DNA of 64,000 nt from assembly GCA_964617875.1 (NCBI GenBank), contig CAZUAI010000007.1, positions 1 through 64,000 of the forward strand, given 5' to 3'. A program made the position numbers and the translations under genes. The notes under the pieces are model-generated. The model ran no database searches, was not told the DNA's origin, and saw only the letters and a program-made list of their open reading frames with translations. Shown piece after piece: positions 15,982 to 25,695 of this stretch. The stretch's first letter is position 1. Each line of letters opens with the position of its first letter. Origin of the DNA: CAZMVY01 sp964617875 (GTDB taxonomy: Bacteria > Planctomycetota > Phycisphaerae > UBA1845 > PWPN01).

Positions 15982-17148
15982 GTGCTCTATCTGCTTCTCG
16001 ATCACCTGCTGCAGGGCCAGGCTTACGCCTACAAGAGCGTGATGTTCCGCGCGGCGTGCGCAATCCTCCTGGCTTTCGTTGTCGTCTGGTGGTTCGGGCC
16101 CGTCGTCATCCGTCTGCTGATCCGCATGAAGGTCGGCGACGTCCCCGAGTTCAACAACCCGATGCTGAACCAGACCAACCGCCTCAAGGCCAACACGCCC
16201 ACCATGGGCGGGATCCTCATCCTCGGCGCCATCCTCATTGCGATCGCGCTGCTGGCGGACCTGCGGAACTACTACGTCCGGCTGGCGTTCTTCTGCCTCG
16301 CGTGGCTGGGGCTCCTCGGGGGCGTGGACGACTGGCTCAAGCTCACCGCCAAGCGGCGCGGCGGCGGCCGCGACGGCCTGAAGACCTACGAAAAGCTGCT
16401 CTTCCAGATCGGCCTGGCGGTCCTGCTCGGCTACTTCATCTACTGCCACGGCGCGATCACCGCCGACCGCATCGCCGCCATGGTCGGTCCCGACACGTGG
16501 GCCGGGGCGCCGGCCGGTCAGCGCGAGGCCTACCGGCTCCTCGCCGTGCCGTTCTACAAGTACGGCATCTACCTGAGCATCCCCGCGTTCATGATCACCA
16601 CCGTCCTCGTGCTTGCCGGCACGAGCAACGCCGTCAACCTGACGGACGGCATGGACGGTCTCGCGGCCGGCTGCATGGCCCTGTGCTCGTTCGTGTTCAT
16701 GGTGATCTCGGTCCTCGTGGGCAACGTGGACCAGGCGGCGCACCTGCTGATGCCCGCCGTGCCGCTGGCCGACGAACTCGCCGTGCTCTGCGGCGCGATG
16801 GTCGGGGCGTGCCTCGGCTTCCTCTGGTACAACTGCCACCCGGCACAGGTGTTCATGGGCGACACGGGCTCGCTGCCGCTCGGCGGCCTGATCGGCTACG
16901 TGGCGATCGTCACGCGGCAGGAACTCATGCTGTTCATCGTCGGCGGGATCTTCGTGATCGAGGCCGTGTCCGTGATTCTGCAGGTGGGCTACTTCAAGAT
17001 GACGGGGGGCAAGCGGATCTTCCGCGTCGCGCCGATCCACCACCATTTCCACCTGGGCGGCTGGACGGAGACGCAGACCGTGACGCGGTTCTGGCTTGTC
17101 TCGGCGGTGTTCGCGGCGTTTGCCCTGGCGACGGTGAAACTGCGGTAA
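15982..17148 (+). CDS. mraY: Phospho-MurNAc-pentapeptide translocase MraY
   Basis: A 388-aa polytopic membrane enzyme that transfers phospho-MurNAc-pentapeptide to undecaprenyl phosphate, making lipid I. About ten membrane helices are visible. The family motifs are present: NTPTMGGILIL, the aspartate pair GVDDWLKL, NLTDGMDGLA, GDTGSLPLGG and the histidine cluster PIHHHFHLGGW. The usual Gly before TPTMGG is Asn. The start is GTG 15982, 3 nt after the murF stop. Confidence 0.95.
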   Translation: MLYLLLDHLLQGQAYAYKSVMFRAACAILLAFVVVWWFGPVVIRLLIRMKVGDVPEFNNPMLNQTNRLKANTPTMGGILILGAILIAIALLADLRNYYVRLAFFCLAWLGLLGGVDDWLKLTAKRRGGGRDGLKTYEKLLFQIGLAVLLGYFIYCHGAITADRIAAMVGPDTWAGAPAGQREAYRLLAVPFYKYGIYLSIPAFMITTVLVLAGTSNAVNLTDGMDGLAAGCMALCSFVFMVISVLVGNVDQAAHLLMPAVPLADELAVLCGAMVGACLGFLWYNCHPAQVFMGDTGSLPLGGLIGYVAIVTRQELMLFIVGGIFVIEAVSVILQVGYFKMTGGKRIFRVAPIHHHFHLGGWTETQTVTRFWLVSAVFAAFALATVKLR

Positions 17149-17181
17149 AGGCGGCGTGTGCACAAGACGGGAGCGTAACCA

Positions 17182-18399
17182 GTGGCCGATGCAATCTCGA
17201 TGGCACAGGTTCAACAGGCCGAGGCGGACACCCCTACGCTGTGGAACCGCGGCCGGGTCGACGCGGCAATCCTCACGGGCCTCGTCGCCGCGCTCATGGT
17301 CATCGGCCTCGTGATGACGTTCTCGGCCTCCATCGGCCTCGTCCCCGTCGACAGTACCGAGGACATCTGGCAGTCGCTCGCCGTCCGCCGGTGGCTGCGC
17401 CAGACCGTCTTCATCGTCGCCGGGCTCGGGCTCCTGCTGCTGTCCTCGCGGATTCCCTACACGTTCTGGCGATGGCGGCCGGGCAGGTTCGTGCAGCCGT
17501 CCGTCGTGCTGTTCCTCGTGACCGTCGTCCTGCTCGCCTGCGTCTTCGTCCCGGGCATCGGCAGGACGATCAACTTCTCGCGGCGGTGGATCCGCCTGAT
17601 CCCCGGGACCGACGCCTTTCTCTTCCAGCCGTCGGAACTGGCCAAGTTCGCGCTCGTGGTGCTCCTGTCCGCGTGGTACACGTCCCGCCGGCCCGGCCGG
17701 ACGCCCGTGGTCCGCCGCTTCTTCCTCGGCACGCTCGCCACGTGCCTCGTGATCGGGGCGCTCGGCGGGCTCGTCGCCAAGGAGGACTTCGGCACCGGCG
17801 CCCTGCTCGCCATGATCGGCGGGATGCTCTTCCTCACGGCCGGCGCCCGCCTGTGGCACATCCTCCTGCTGAGCGTGCCGCTGGCCTTCGGGCTCTACCA
17901 CGAGATGACAAGCAAGGCGTACCGCATGGAGCGGTTGACGATGTTCACCCGGATCTGGGACGACCCGCGCGACAAGGGCTACCACCAGGTGCAGTCGCTC
18001 TGCGCAATCGCCAGCGGCGGCTGGCTGGGCCGCGGCCTCGGCCAGGGCATCCAGAAATACGGCTACCTCCCCGAAAGCACCACGGACTCGGTCTTCGCCG
18101 TCGTATGCGAGGAACTCGGAATGCCGGGCGCGCTGCTGATCATCGGCATCTTCCTCGCCATCCTCGCGCAGGGCTGGCGCATCTTCCGGCGCTGCCCAGA
18201 CCCGTTCGGCCGCTTCCTCGCGATCGGAATCACGCTGACGATCGTCTTCCAGGCCGCGTTCAACATCGCCGTCGTCACGGTCTCGGTCCCGACGAAAGGC
18301 ATCGCGCTGCCGTTCGTGTCCGTGGGCGGCTCCGGCATGCTCTGTCTCAGCGTCATGATGGGAACCCTCGCCAACATCGCCCGCCGACGGCCGGAGTAG
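17182..18399 (+). CDS. ftsW: SEDS peptidoglycan glycosyltransferase FtsW
   Basis: A 405-aa SEDS-family protein that polymerises lipid II glycan chains at the septum together with FtsI. Multiple membrane helices, the KFALVVLLSAWY segment, KEDFGTGALL, the loop GYHQVQSLCAIASGGWLGRGLGQG with its conserved QSL and GGWLGRGLG pattern, and the C-terminal FVSVGGSGML are as in FtsW/RodA. The start is GTG 17182 with GGGAG upstream. It is the last cell-wall gene here: murG, murC, ddl, ftsQ, ftsA and ftsZ do not follow. Confidence 0.92.
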   Translation: MADAISMAQVQQAEADTPTLWNRGRVDAAILTGLVAALMVIGLVMTFSASIGLVPVDSTEDIWQSLAVRRWLRQTVFIVAGLGLLLLSSRIPYTFWRWRPGRFVQPSVVLFLVTVVLLACVFVPGIGRTINFSRRWIRLIPGTDAFLFQPSELAKFALVVLLSAWYTSRRPGRTPVVRRFFLGTLATCLVIGALGGLVAKEDFGTGALLAMIGGMLFLTAGARLWHILLLSVPLAFGLYHEMTSKAYRMERLTMFTRIWDDPRDKGYHQVQSLCAIASGGWLGRGLGQGIQKYGYLPESTTDSVFAVVCEELGMPGALLIIGIFLAILAQGWRIFRRCPDPFGRFLAIGITLTIVFQAAFNIAVVTVSVPTKGIALPFVSVGGSGMLCLSVMMGTLANIARRRPE

Positions 18400-18487
18400 A
18401 TCGCATCCCTGCGCCCGGCAAAACCCGCAGGCGAAACGGACGCCCATGGGCGAAGAGTCTCCGAGGCTACGGGTGATCACTCCATGA

Positions 18488-18505
18488 ATCGCCGGCGCCG
18501 GCGAT
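18488..18505. repeat. Perfect 18-bp palindrome
   Basis: ATCGCCGGCGCCGGCGAT is a perfect palindrome in the ftsW to beta-helix protein intergenic region. It may be an operator or a cruciform, or a chance product of GC-rich sequence. No U-tract follows, so it is not a standard terminator. Confidence 0.35.
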
Positions 18506-18605
18506 CCGGAAGTGCGTCGCCAACGTCCGTATGGGCAACGTCCGCCGGACCGGGTACACTCCCCGCCGACGAACGCACGCGCAGAACCTCAGCACGGAGC
18601 GAACC

Positions 18606-20381
18606 ATGACAAAGCGAATACTGACATACGGCACAATCCTCGCGGCGATCGCCACGACGGCTCTTGCCAAGGACTGGGATGTCGTACGCGACGGCAGGGC
18701 CGTGGCGGACGGCACAACCGACAACACGGCCGCGTTTCAACAGACGCTCGACTCCGCGGCCAGGGACGGCGGCGGGATCGTCAACGTCCCTGCCGGCCAC
18801 TTCCGCATCAACGGAACGCTTCAGATCCCCGGCGGCGTAACGCTCCAGGGCACGTTCCGCATCCCGCCTGCGGACCAGCGCGAGGGCCGCCCGAAGCTCG
18901 ACGGGTCCGTGCTGCTCGCCTTCGCCGGCCGCGGCTCGCGCGACGGCCAGCCGTTCATCCGCCTCGCCGGCAGTATGGCCACCGTCGCCGGGCTCATGAT
19001 CACCTACCCCGAGTGGAAACCGGCCGATGTGCCGCCCGTACCCTACCCCCCCACCATCGCCAGCACCGGCACGGCCAACACCGCCGTGCTCGACTGCTGC
19101 CTCCTCAACGCCTACGAGGCCATTCACTTCAACGGCGCCGCCCGGTTTCTCGTTCGCAACGTTCACGGCTACCCGAGTTTCCGCGGCTTGTTCGTCGATG
19201 AGTGCTACGACATCGGCCGCGTCGAGAACTGCCACTTCTGGCCATTCGGCGTCGCGTACGACCCGAAGAACCCGTACTGCAGGTGGATCAACGAAAACGG
19301 CATCGCGTTCGAGTTCGCCCGGACGGACTGGCAGTACGTGCTCAACACGTTCTGCTTCGGCTACGGCGTCGGCTACAAGTTCTCCTCGTACAAGCACGGC
19401 GGATGCAACGGCAACTTCGTCGGCATCGGCGCCGACTGCTGCCGGCGAGCCGTGCTCGTGGCGGACTGCCAACCCTTCGGCCTGCTCATCACGAACGGCG
19501 AGTTCGTGGGCCGCTGGGAGAACGCCGATTCCGTCGGGATCGAGGTCGCCGAGGCGGCGACCGACGGCAAGGTCAGCCTGAACAACTGCGCGTTCTGGGG
19601 CCCGCTCGACCGATGCATCCTGTCGCAGAGCCCGCGGGTGCAGTTCACGGCCACGGCCTGCCACTTCCAGCAGTGGGACGTCGGCCGCCGGGGCTCGCCC
19701 GCCGTGCAGATCGGCGCCGGAAAGGCGATCCTCCAGGGCAACACGTTCACCAGCGGCGACCTGCACGTGCGGATCGGCCCGAGGGCCCGGTCCGCGATCG
19801 TGATGGGCAACCAGGCGGACGGCGGTTTGTCGCTCGACAACCAGGCCGGACGGCGAACGCAGGCTGTCGCCAACGAAGGCGGCGAGTCGATCCTGAGCGA
19901 CGAGGCCCGCCGGCACTACCGCCTCAGCCTCGGTGCCGCCGGCGACGGCCCGTATGTCCGACAGTGGCACCCGGGCGAACCGGCGGGCTTCTGGCCCGAT
20001 GCGGCCGGTCAGACGATGCGGTGGTCGCTCGGCGAGTCCATCCTCCGCCTGCCGGTCCTGCCCGGCAAGCCGTACACGATTTCGCTCGATGTCTGGCTCC
20101 CGAAGGCGGCCCTGGACGCGAAGGCCGGCGTCTACCTCGGCGACAGACGCATCCTCGAGTTCCCGGCCAGGGACGGCATCGCCGTCCTCACGGGCGAAGT
20201 GCCCGCCGTCAGTACCGAGAGCGTCACACTGGTCCTGCGTGCCAGGGGCTGGCGCCCGGCAGAGGCAGACAAGAACTCGAGAGACGAACGAACGCTCGGC
20301 ATCGCCGTCCGCAGCGTAACGATGAAAGCCGAGGGCGCCGGCCCGACGGCCCACAACGCCAACACGGGCGAGGCCAGGTAG
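18606..20381 (+). CDS. Secreted beta-helix protein, pectate-lyase-like superfamily
   Basis: A 591-aa exported protein. A short signal peptide (RILTYGTILAAIATTALA) precedes the typical superfamily entry DGTTDNTAAFQQTLDSA and GGIVNVPAGHFRING, which mark the right-handed parallel beta-helix shared by pectate-lyase-like and GH28/GH55-like enzymes. A Cys-rich central stretch (residues about 150-300) follows, and a beta-sandwich-like C-terminal domain of about 140 residues may bind carbohydrate. No catalytic residues can be assigned with confidence. The ATG at 18606 is chosen because the signal peptide begins there. It is followed by a GH97 gene, which suggests a polysaccharide-related role. Confidence 0.7.
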   Translation: MTKRILTYGTILAAIATTALAKDWDVVRDGRAVADGTTDNTAAFQQTLDSAARDGGGIVNVPAGHFRINGTLQIPGGVTLQGTFRIPPADQREGRPKLDGSVLLAFAGRGSRDGQPFIRLAGSMATVAGLMITYPEWKPADVPPVPYPPTIASTGTANTAVLDCCLLNAYEAIHFNGAARFLVRNVHGYPSFRGLFVDECYDIGRVENCHFWPFGVAYDPKNPYCRWINENGIAFEFARTDWQYVLNTFCFGYGVGYKFSSYKHGGCNGNFVGIGADCCRRAVLVADCQPFGLLITNGEFVGRWENADSVGIEVAEAATDGKVSLNNCAFWGPLDRCILSQSPRVQFTATACHFQQWDVGRRGSPAVQIGAGKAILQGNTFTSGDLHVRIGPRARSAIVMGNQADGGLSLDNQAGRRTQAVANEGGESILSDEARRHYRLSLGAAGDGPYVRQWHPGEPAGFWPDAAGQTMRWSLGESILRLPVLPGKPYTISLDVWLPKAALDAKAGVYLGDRRILEFPARDGIAVLTGEVPAVSTESVTLVLRARGWRPAEADKNSRDERTLGIAVRSVTMKAEGAGPTAHNANTGEAR

Positions 20382-20421
20382 GACAACTCGCGCGTCGGAC
20401 GACGGCCAGCGTCGGTTGTCT

Positions 20422-20449
20422 TTGAAAAAAGCGGGCGCAGCCGTATAAG
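20422..20449 (+). promoter_or_regulatory. Promoter upstream of the GH97 gene
   Basis: TTGAAA (20422-20427), a 16-nt spacer, TATAAG (20444-20449). The match is close to sigma-70 consensus and indicates that the GH97 gene is transcribed separately from the beta-helix gene. Confidence 0.55.
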
Positions 20450-20494
20450 TGGTGACGGCGTCGCCGGCACCGCATGGATTACGGGGATGAACCT

Positions 20495-22519
20495 ATGCCA
20501 ACGTCAATCGAAGTCCGCCGCCTCACGGCTGCGGCCGTTGCCCGATTCGAACGGTCGTCGCTCGCACGCGCAGGCGAACCGGTCGCCCGGACAACGTGCC
20601 TGCTCGGCCTCGCGTGCATGATCGGCGCGTGCGCTACGCTGCCGCAGGGGGATTGTCTCTTGTCGCAATCACAGTCCGGCAAAGCCGAAGTCGCCATGAA
20701 GAGCCCGGGCGGATGCGTGGAAACCATCGTTTCCCGCGACGCGGACGGCCGGCTCGTCTATACGGTTCGGTTTGGCGGGCGCGAGGCCCTCGGCCCGTCG
20801 CCCATCGGCGTGATCGTGGACGGCGTGGACCTCGGAACCGAGGTCGAACTCGGCACGGCGACAACGAAGCCATTCACGCTGGAGTTCCCCTGGCGCGGCA
20901 ATCACGCCGAGGTGAAGGTCCGCGGCTGCGCGACGACCATCCCGGTCAAGCGAACGACCGGCGCGGCATGGACGCTCGAGGTGAAGTGCTTCGACAACGG
21001 CGTCGCCTATCGCTGCCTCATCCCCGGCAACGGCACCCGCACGATCGCCGGCGAGGCCGCGGCGTGGAACGTGCCCGCGGGGACGTTCGCCTGGTGCAAC
21101 CCGAACACCGACAATTACGAAGGCATCCACGAACGCCATCCCGTCAACGAGATCCCGGCCGACACCTTCAAGAAGGGCATCGGGATGCCGACCGTTCTGG
21201 AACTGCCTGCAGGCGGCTTCGCGGCGATCACGGAGGCCGACGTCATGGGCTACAGCGGCATGACGCTGGAGCGGACGGACCGATGGCAATTCCGGTCGGC
21301 GTTCCGCGATGATCCCCAGGGCTGGTCGATGTCGGGCGAAGTCCGGACGCCGTGGCGCGTGCTCCTGCTGGCGTCCGACCTCAACGCCCTGGTCAACAAC
21401 GACATTGTGCCCGCCCTCTGCCCGCCGCCGGATCCCAAGCTGTTTCCGAAGGGCATCCGCACCGACTGGCTCAAGCCCGGCCGTTGCCTCTGGCAGTGGT
21501 GGGCGTACGACGACGCGGGCACGCACTGGAGCCGGCAGAAGTGGTTCGTCGACAAGGCCGCCGAGTTGAACTGCCAGTACTACCTCGTGGACGAGGGATG
21601 GGAACACAGCCGTCAGCAATGGGCGAGCGACGGCAGGGACGTGTGGAGCCGCATGAAGGAACTCTGCGACTACGCGGCCGGCAAGGGCGTGGGCATCTGG
21701 ATCTGGCGCGGCTGGCGATACGACGAGAAGCGGCAATGGCCGGGAATCGAGACGCACGAGAAGCGCGAGGAGTTCTTCCGCCGCTGCGCCGAGGCCGGCG
21801 TGAAGGGCACGAAGATCGACTTCATGGACAAGGAATCGCACGACATCCTCGCGTTCTACGAGGACTGCCTTCGCGTCGCGGCCCGGCACAAGGTGATGGT
21901 GAACTTCCACGGGGCGAACAAACCGGCCGGCGAGGCCCGGACCTGGCCGAACGAGATGACCCGCGAGGGGATCCGCGGCCTTGAGTACAACAAGTGGGAC
22001 ACGTCGCCGCCCGCCCACTACGCCTCGCTGCCCTTCACGCGGTACCTCGTCGGCCACGGCGACTTCACGCCCACGACCTTTCAGCCGAAGATGCTCAAGG
22101 GCACCACGGCCGCCCTGCAACTTGCGTCGGCCGTCGTCTTCACGTCTCCCGTTCTCTGCTGGGCCGACAAGCCGGAGGTCTACCTGGAAAGCCCGGCGCT
22201 CGACGTCATCCGCTCCGTCCCGCCTGCCTGGGACGAGACGATCGTCCTGCCGGTCAGCAGAATCGGCGACCTCGCGGCCTTCGCACGGCGGCACGGCGGG
22301 GAGTGGTACGTAGGCGTCATCAACGGCGGCAAGGCCCGCGAGGTCGCGGTGGATTTCTCGTTCCTCGGCGCCGGCGAGTACAAGGCGGACTTCTTCGGCG
22401 ATGTCGCCGACGACGCCACGAAGCTCGACGCGCAGCGAGGTGTGAGCGTGAGTGCATCCACGCGTCGCAGCATCCGCCTCAACGACGGCGGCGGCTTCGT
22501 CGGGTGGATCCGCAGGTAG
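20495..22519 (+). CDS. Glycoside hydrolase family 97 protein
   Basis: A 674-aa secreted enzyme predicted to hydrolyse alpha-glycosidic bonds of starch-like or galactose-containing oligosaccharides. The N-terminal beta-sandwich contains the SPIGVIVDG segment of GH97. The catalytic barrel has PGRCLWQWWAYDD, QYYLVDEGWE, VKGTKIDFMDKE (candidate catalytic acid region) and NFHGANKPAGEARTWPNEMTREG, then GLEYNKW. A C-terminal beta-domain completes the protein. The N-terminus carries a signal-like hydrophobic segment around CLLGLACMIGACATL that may be a lipobox. ATG 20495 follows GGGGA; an in-frame ATG at 20474 is the alternative. GH97 includes inverting and retaining enzymes; which one applies needs an alignment. 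Confidence 0.85.
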   Translation: MPTSIEVRRLTAAAVARFERSSLARAGEPVARTTCLLGLACMIGACATLPQGDCLLSQSQSGKAEVAMKSPGGCVETIVSRDADGRLVYTVRFGGREALGPSPIGVIVDGVDLGTEVELGTATTKPFTLEFPWRGNHAEVKVRGCATTIPVKRTTGAAWTLEVKCFDNGVAYRCLIPGNGTRTIAGEAAAWNVPAGTFAWCNPNTDNYEGIHERHPVNEIPADTFKKGIGMPTVLELPAGGFAAITEADVMGYSGMTLERTDRWQFRSAFRDDPQGWSMSGEVRTPWRVLLLASDLNALVNNDIVPALCPPPDPKLFPKGIRTDWLKPGRCLWQWWAYDDAGTHWSRQKWFVDKAAELNCQYYLVDEGWEHSRQQWASDGRDVWSRMKELCDYAAGKGVGIWIWRGWRYDEKRQWPGIETHEKREEFFRRCAEAGVKGTKIDFMDKESHDILAFYEDCLRVAARHKVMVNFHGANKPAGEARTWPNEMTREGIRGLEYNKWDTSPPAHYASLPFTRYLVGHGDFTPTTFQPKMLKGTTAALQLASAVVFTSPVLCWADKPEVYLESPALDVIRSVPPAWDETIVLPVSRIGDLAAFARRHGGEWYVGVINGGKAREVAVDFSFLGAGEYKADFFGDVADDATKLDAQRGVSVSASTRRSIRLNDGGGFVGWIRR

Positions 22520-22634
22520 GAAACCCGCCACGGCATGCGACGCGCCGGCGCTTCTGCGAATGTCGGCCGCCGGTCGCCCGCATTGAAGAGCACGCGGCCT
22601 GCCGGTATATGAGGGGCCTGGAGCACCCCGAACG

Positions 22635-23846
22635 ATGAGCCCGGACAAGACGGCACTGGATGAGTTGCGGATCGACCGGACGGCGCCGCGCCGCGGCGGA
22701 CTCCCGGCGGTGCTGATCATCGCTGCGCTCGTGCTGATCGCGGCGGCCGGCGGGACCTGCTACTGGTTCCACCGACCGAAGGCCGCCGTCGTCCGCACGA
22801 TCGTCGTCCGGGACAGCGCCCCCGCCGGCGACAAGACCCTCCTGAACGCCTCCGGTTATGTGACGGCGCGGCGCGAGGCCACCGTCTCATCGAAGGTCAC
22901 CGGCAAAGTGGTCGAGGTGCTGGTCGAGGAGGGCATGAGGGTCAAGGCCGGGCAGGTGCTCGCACGGCTGGACTCGTCCAACGTGGAGAAGAGCCTCCAC
23001 CTGGCCGAGGCGCAACTGGAATCGTCGCGCAAGGCCCTCGGCGAGACACAGGCCCAACTCGACCATGCCATCCGCGAGGTGAAGCGCCTCTCCGGACTGG
23101 CCGCCGGGCTCGCGGCCAGCCCGGTCGAGCTGGACCGCGCCGAGACGGAAGCGAAGTCGCTCGAGGCCCGCCTCACCAAGCAGGCCGCCGACATTGCCGT
23201 CAGCGAACGCGAGGTCGCCCTCTGGAAGCAGCAGATCGACGACGCGACGATCCGCGCCCCGTTCGACGGCGTCGTGACGACCAAGAACGCTCAGCCCGGC
23301 GAGATGATCTCGCCCATGTCCGTCGGCGGCTTCACCCGCACCGGCATCTGCACGATCGTGGACATGAGTTCGCTGGAAATCGAAGTGGACGTGAACGAGA
23401 GCTACATCAACCGCGTCGAGCCCGGCCGGCCCGTCGAGGCCACGCTCGATTCGTACCCCGACTGGCGCATCCCCGCCAGGGTGATCGCGATCATCCCCAC
23501 GGCAGACCGGCAGAAGGCCACCGTGAAGGTCCGCGTGGGCTTCGACAGACTCGATCCTCGCATCCTCCCCCACATGAGCGTGAAGGTGGCGTTCCAGGGC
23601 GCGGCCGAATCCCGGCCGACTCCACGGAACCCGATGATCCCCAGGACCGCCGTCCGCCAAAGCGACGGGCGGGACGTCGTGTGGCTGGTTCGCGACGGCC
23701 GGGTCGAGCGCCGTGCCGTCAAGCTCGGCGAAGCCCGCGGCGAAGAGGTCGCCATCGCCGCCGGTCTTGCCGGCGGTGACCGCGTGGTTGTAGAGGGGCC
23801 GGACGATCTGACCGACGGCGCCAGGGTTACGGAGGCGAAACGATGA
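22635..23846 (+). CDS. MacA/HlyD-type periplasmic adaptor
   Basis: A 403-aa membrane-fusion protein. One N-terminal membrane helix (AVLIIAALVLIAAAGGTCYW) anchors it. The biotinyl-lipoyl-like domain (SSKVTGKVVEVLVEEGMRVKAGQVLARLD) is split by a long coiled-coil hairpin (about residues 115-200) and closed by ATIRAPFDGVVTTKNAQPGE. A beta-barrel and membrane-proximal domain follow. It is the first gene of a four-gene run and overlaps the ATPase gene by 4 nt, so it should link the permeases to an outer-membrane channel encoded elsewhere. The exported substrate is unknown. Confidence 0.87.
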   Translation: MSPDKTALDELRIDRTAPRRGGLPAVLIIAALVLIAAAGGTCYWFHRPKAAVVRTIVVRDSAPAGDKTLLNASGYVTARREATVSSKVTGKVVEVLVEEGMRVKAGQVLARLDSSNVEKSLHLAEAQLESSRKALGETQAQLDHAIREVKRLSGLAAGLAASPVELDRAETEAKSLEARLTKQAADIAVSEREVALWKQQIDDATIRAPFDGVVTTKNAQPGEMISPMSVGGFTRTGICTIVDMSSLEIEVDVNESYINRVEPGRPVEATLDSYPDWRIPARVIAIIPTADRQKATVKVRVGFDRLDPRILPHMSVKVAFQGAAESRPTPRNPMIPRTAVRQSDGRDVVWLVRDGRVERRAVKLGEARGEEVAIAAGLAGGDRVVVEGPDDLTDGARVTEAKR

Positions 23847-24541
23847 CGACCGCGAACGGGACCCTCGTGCGTGTCGAGGGCGTGGACAAGACGTTTCACC
23901 GCGGCTCGGAAGAAATCCACGTCCTGTCGGGCCTGAATCTGACGGTCTCCCGGGGCGAGTTCCTGGCCCTGATGGGGCCGTCGGGCTCCGGCAAGACGAC
24001 GCTCCTGAACCTGATCGGCGGCCTCGACCGCGTGACACGCGGCTCGGTCACGGTCGGGGGCGATCGCATCGACCAGATGTCGAACCGGCAACTGGCGGCG
24101 TGGCGGGCGCGGCACGTGGGCCTCGTGTTTCAGTTCTACAACCTGCTGCCGGTCCTGACGGCCGAGCGCAACGTCGAGCTGCCGCTCCTGCTCACGCACC
24201 TGTCGAAGGCCGAACGGCGGAAACACGTCGAGGCCGCCCTGCGGATCGTGGGGCTTTCGCACCGGGCGCGCCACTCCCCGCGGACGCTCTCCGGCGGCGA
24301 GCAGCAGCGGACCGGCATCGCCCGGGCAATCGTCACCGACCCGACGCTGCTCCTGTGCGACGAGCCGACCGGCGACCTCGACCGCAGGTCCGGCGACGAG
24401 ATTCTCGACCTGCTCCAGGCCCTCAACCGCGAGCACGGCAAGACGATCATCATGGTCACGCACGACCCGCATGCCTCCGCGCGGGCGACACGGACGGTCC
24501 ACCTGGACAAGGGCCAGCTCTACGAGGAGAAGCCCGCATGA
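23843..24541 (+). CDS. ABC transporter ATPase, MacB/LolD type
   Basis: A 232-aa nucleotide-binding protein. Walker A is MGPSGSGKTTL, the signature LSGGEQQR, Walker B LLLCDEPTGDLD, and the H-loop MVTHDP. The subfamily with EPTGDLD serves the MacB-type permeases, which use ATP hydrolysis in the cytoplasm to drive conformational change across the inner membrane. It overlaps both neighbours by 4 nt, so the operon is tightly coupled. Here the permease is on separate chains rather than fused. Confidence 0.9.
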   Translation: MTTANGTLVRVEGVDKTFHRGSEEIHVLSGLNLTVSRGEFLALMGPSGSGKTTLLNLIGGLDRVTRGSVTVGGDRIDQMSNRQLAAWRARHVGLVFQFYNLLPVLTAERNVELPLLLTHLSKAERRKHVEAALRIVGLSHRARHSPRTLSGGEQQRTGIARAIVTDPTLLLCDEPTGDLDRRSGDEILDLLQALNREHGKTIIMVTHDPHASARATRTVHLDKGQLYEEKPA

Positions 24542-25695
24542 GGTTCTTCTTTCTCGTCTGGAGCAACCTCAAGCGGAAGAAGCTCCGCACCCTGCTCACG
24601 CTCCTCTCGATCTGCGTCGCCTTCGTGCTCTACGGCCTGCTGTGTACGATCCGCGAGGCGTTCACGGCCGGCGTCAACATGGCCGGGGCCGATCGCCTCA
24701 TCGTCCGCCACAAGGTCTCGCTCATCATGACGCTGCCGGTGACGTACGGCCCCCGCATGGAACGCATCCCCGGCGTGGCGTCCGCCGTGCACTGGACGTG
24801 GTTCAACGGCGTCTACCAGAACGAGCCGAAGAACTTCTTCGGCAGCTTTCCCACGGACCCCGAGCCGTTCCTGGCGATGTTCCCCGAGTACGTCCTGCCG
24901 GACGACCAGAAACAGGCCTGGCTCCGCACGCGGACCGGCGCGATCGTCGGCCGGGCGCTGGTCGAGCGGTTCCAGTGGAAGATCGGCGACCGCGTGCCGC
25001 TGACCTCGCCGATCTGGCCCCGCGAGGGCGACGGGGCGTGGGAGTTCGACATCGTGGGCATTTACGACGGCGCCCGGAAGGGCACCGATACGTCCGGCTT
25101 CTTCTTCCGCTACGACTACTTTGACGAGGGCAGGGCCCGCGGGAAAGGCGAGGTCGGCTGGTACGTCGTCCGCGTGAAGGACGTGGACCGCGTGGCCGAG
25201 GTGGCCGGCGCCATCGACGCCGAGTTCGCCAACTCGCCGTTCGAAACCAAGACCGAGCCCGAAGGGGCGTTCGCGCAGGGCTTCATCGCGCAGATCGGCA
25301 ACATCGGCACGATCATGATCGCGATCCTCAGCGCCGTGTTCTTCACCATCCTGCTGGTCGTCGGCAACACCATGGCGCAGACCGTGCGCGAGCGGATCGC
25401 CGAACTGGGCGTGCTCAAGGCGATCGGCTTCACGAACGAGCGGGTGCTGGCTCTGGTCCTGGCCGAGTCCCTGCTGATCGCGACGCTGGGCGGGCTGACC
25501 GGCCTCGGCCTGGCGTGGCTGTTCACCTCGCGCGGCAGCCCGGTGCCCTCCATGCTGCCGGTGTTCTACCTGCCCGCCCGGTTTCTGGGGCTCGGCGTGG
25601 CGATCGTGTTCGCGCTGGGGTTCGTGGCGGGCATCCTGCCGGCGCTGCAGGCGATGCGGCTCCAGATCGCCACCGCCCTGAGGAGACAGGCGTGA
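24538..25695 (+). CDS. FtsX/MacB-type ABC permease 1
   Basis: A 385-aa permease with the MacB topology: one N-terminal helix (TLLTLLSICVAFVLYGLLC), a large periplasmic domain of about 220 residues, then three C-terminal helices (IMIAILSAVFFTILLVVGNT and following). The conserved cytoplasmic loop RERIAELGVLKAIGFTNERVL contacts the ATPase. ATG 24538 gives the 4-nt overlap with the ATPase gene. It probably forms a heterodimer with the permease encoded next. Confidence 0.85.
   Translation: MRFFFLVWSNLKRKKLRTLLTLLSICVAFVLYGLLCTIREAFTAGVNMAGADRLIVRHKVSLIMTLPVTYGPRMERIPGVASAVHWTWFNGVYQNEPKNFFGSFPTDPEPFLAMFPEYVLPDDQKQAWLRTRTGAIVGRALVERFQWKIGDRVPLTSPIWPREGDGAWEFDIVGIYDGARKGTDTSGFFFRYDYFDEGRARGKGEVGWYVVRVKDVDRVAEVAGAIDAEFANSPFETKTEPEGAFAQGFIAQIGNIGTIMIAILSAVFFTILLVVGNTMAQTVRERIAELGVLKAIGFTNERVLALVLAESLLIATLGGLTGLGLAWLFTSRGSPVPSMLPVFYLPARFLGLGVAIVFALGFVAGILPALQAMRLQIATALRRQA

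Noticed and set aside
14541..18476. A very long open frame (over 1300 codons) across murF, mraY and ftsW
   Set aside because: It is an off-frame by-product of high GC content: the translation is Arg/Pro/Gly-rich and overlaps three genes with complete family motifs.
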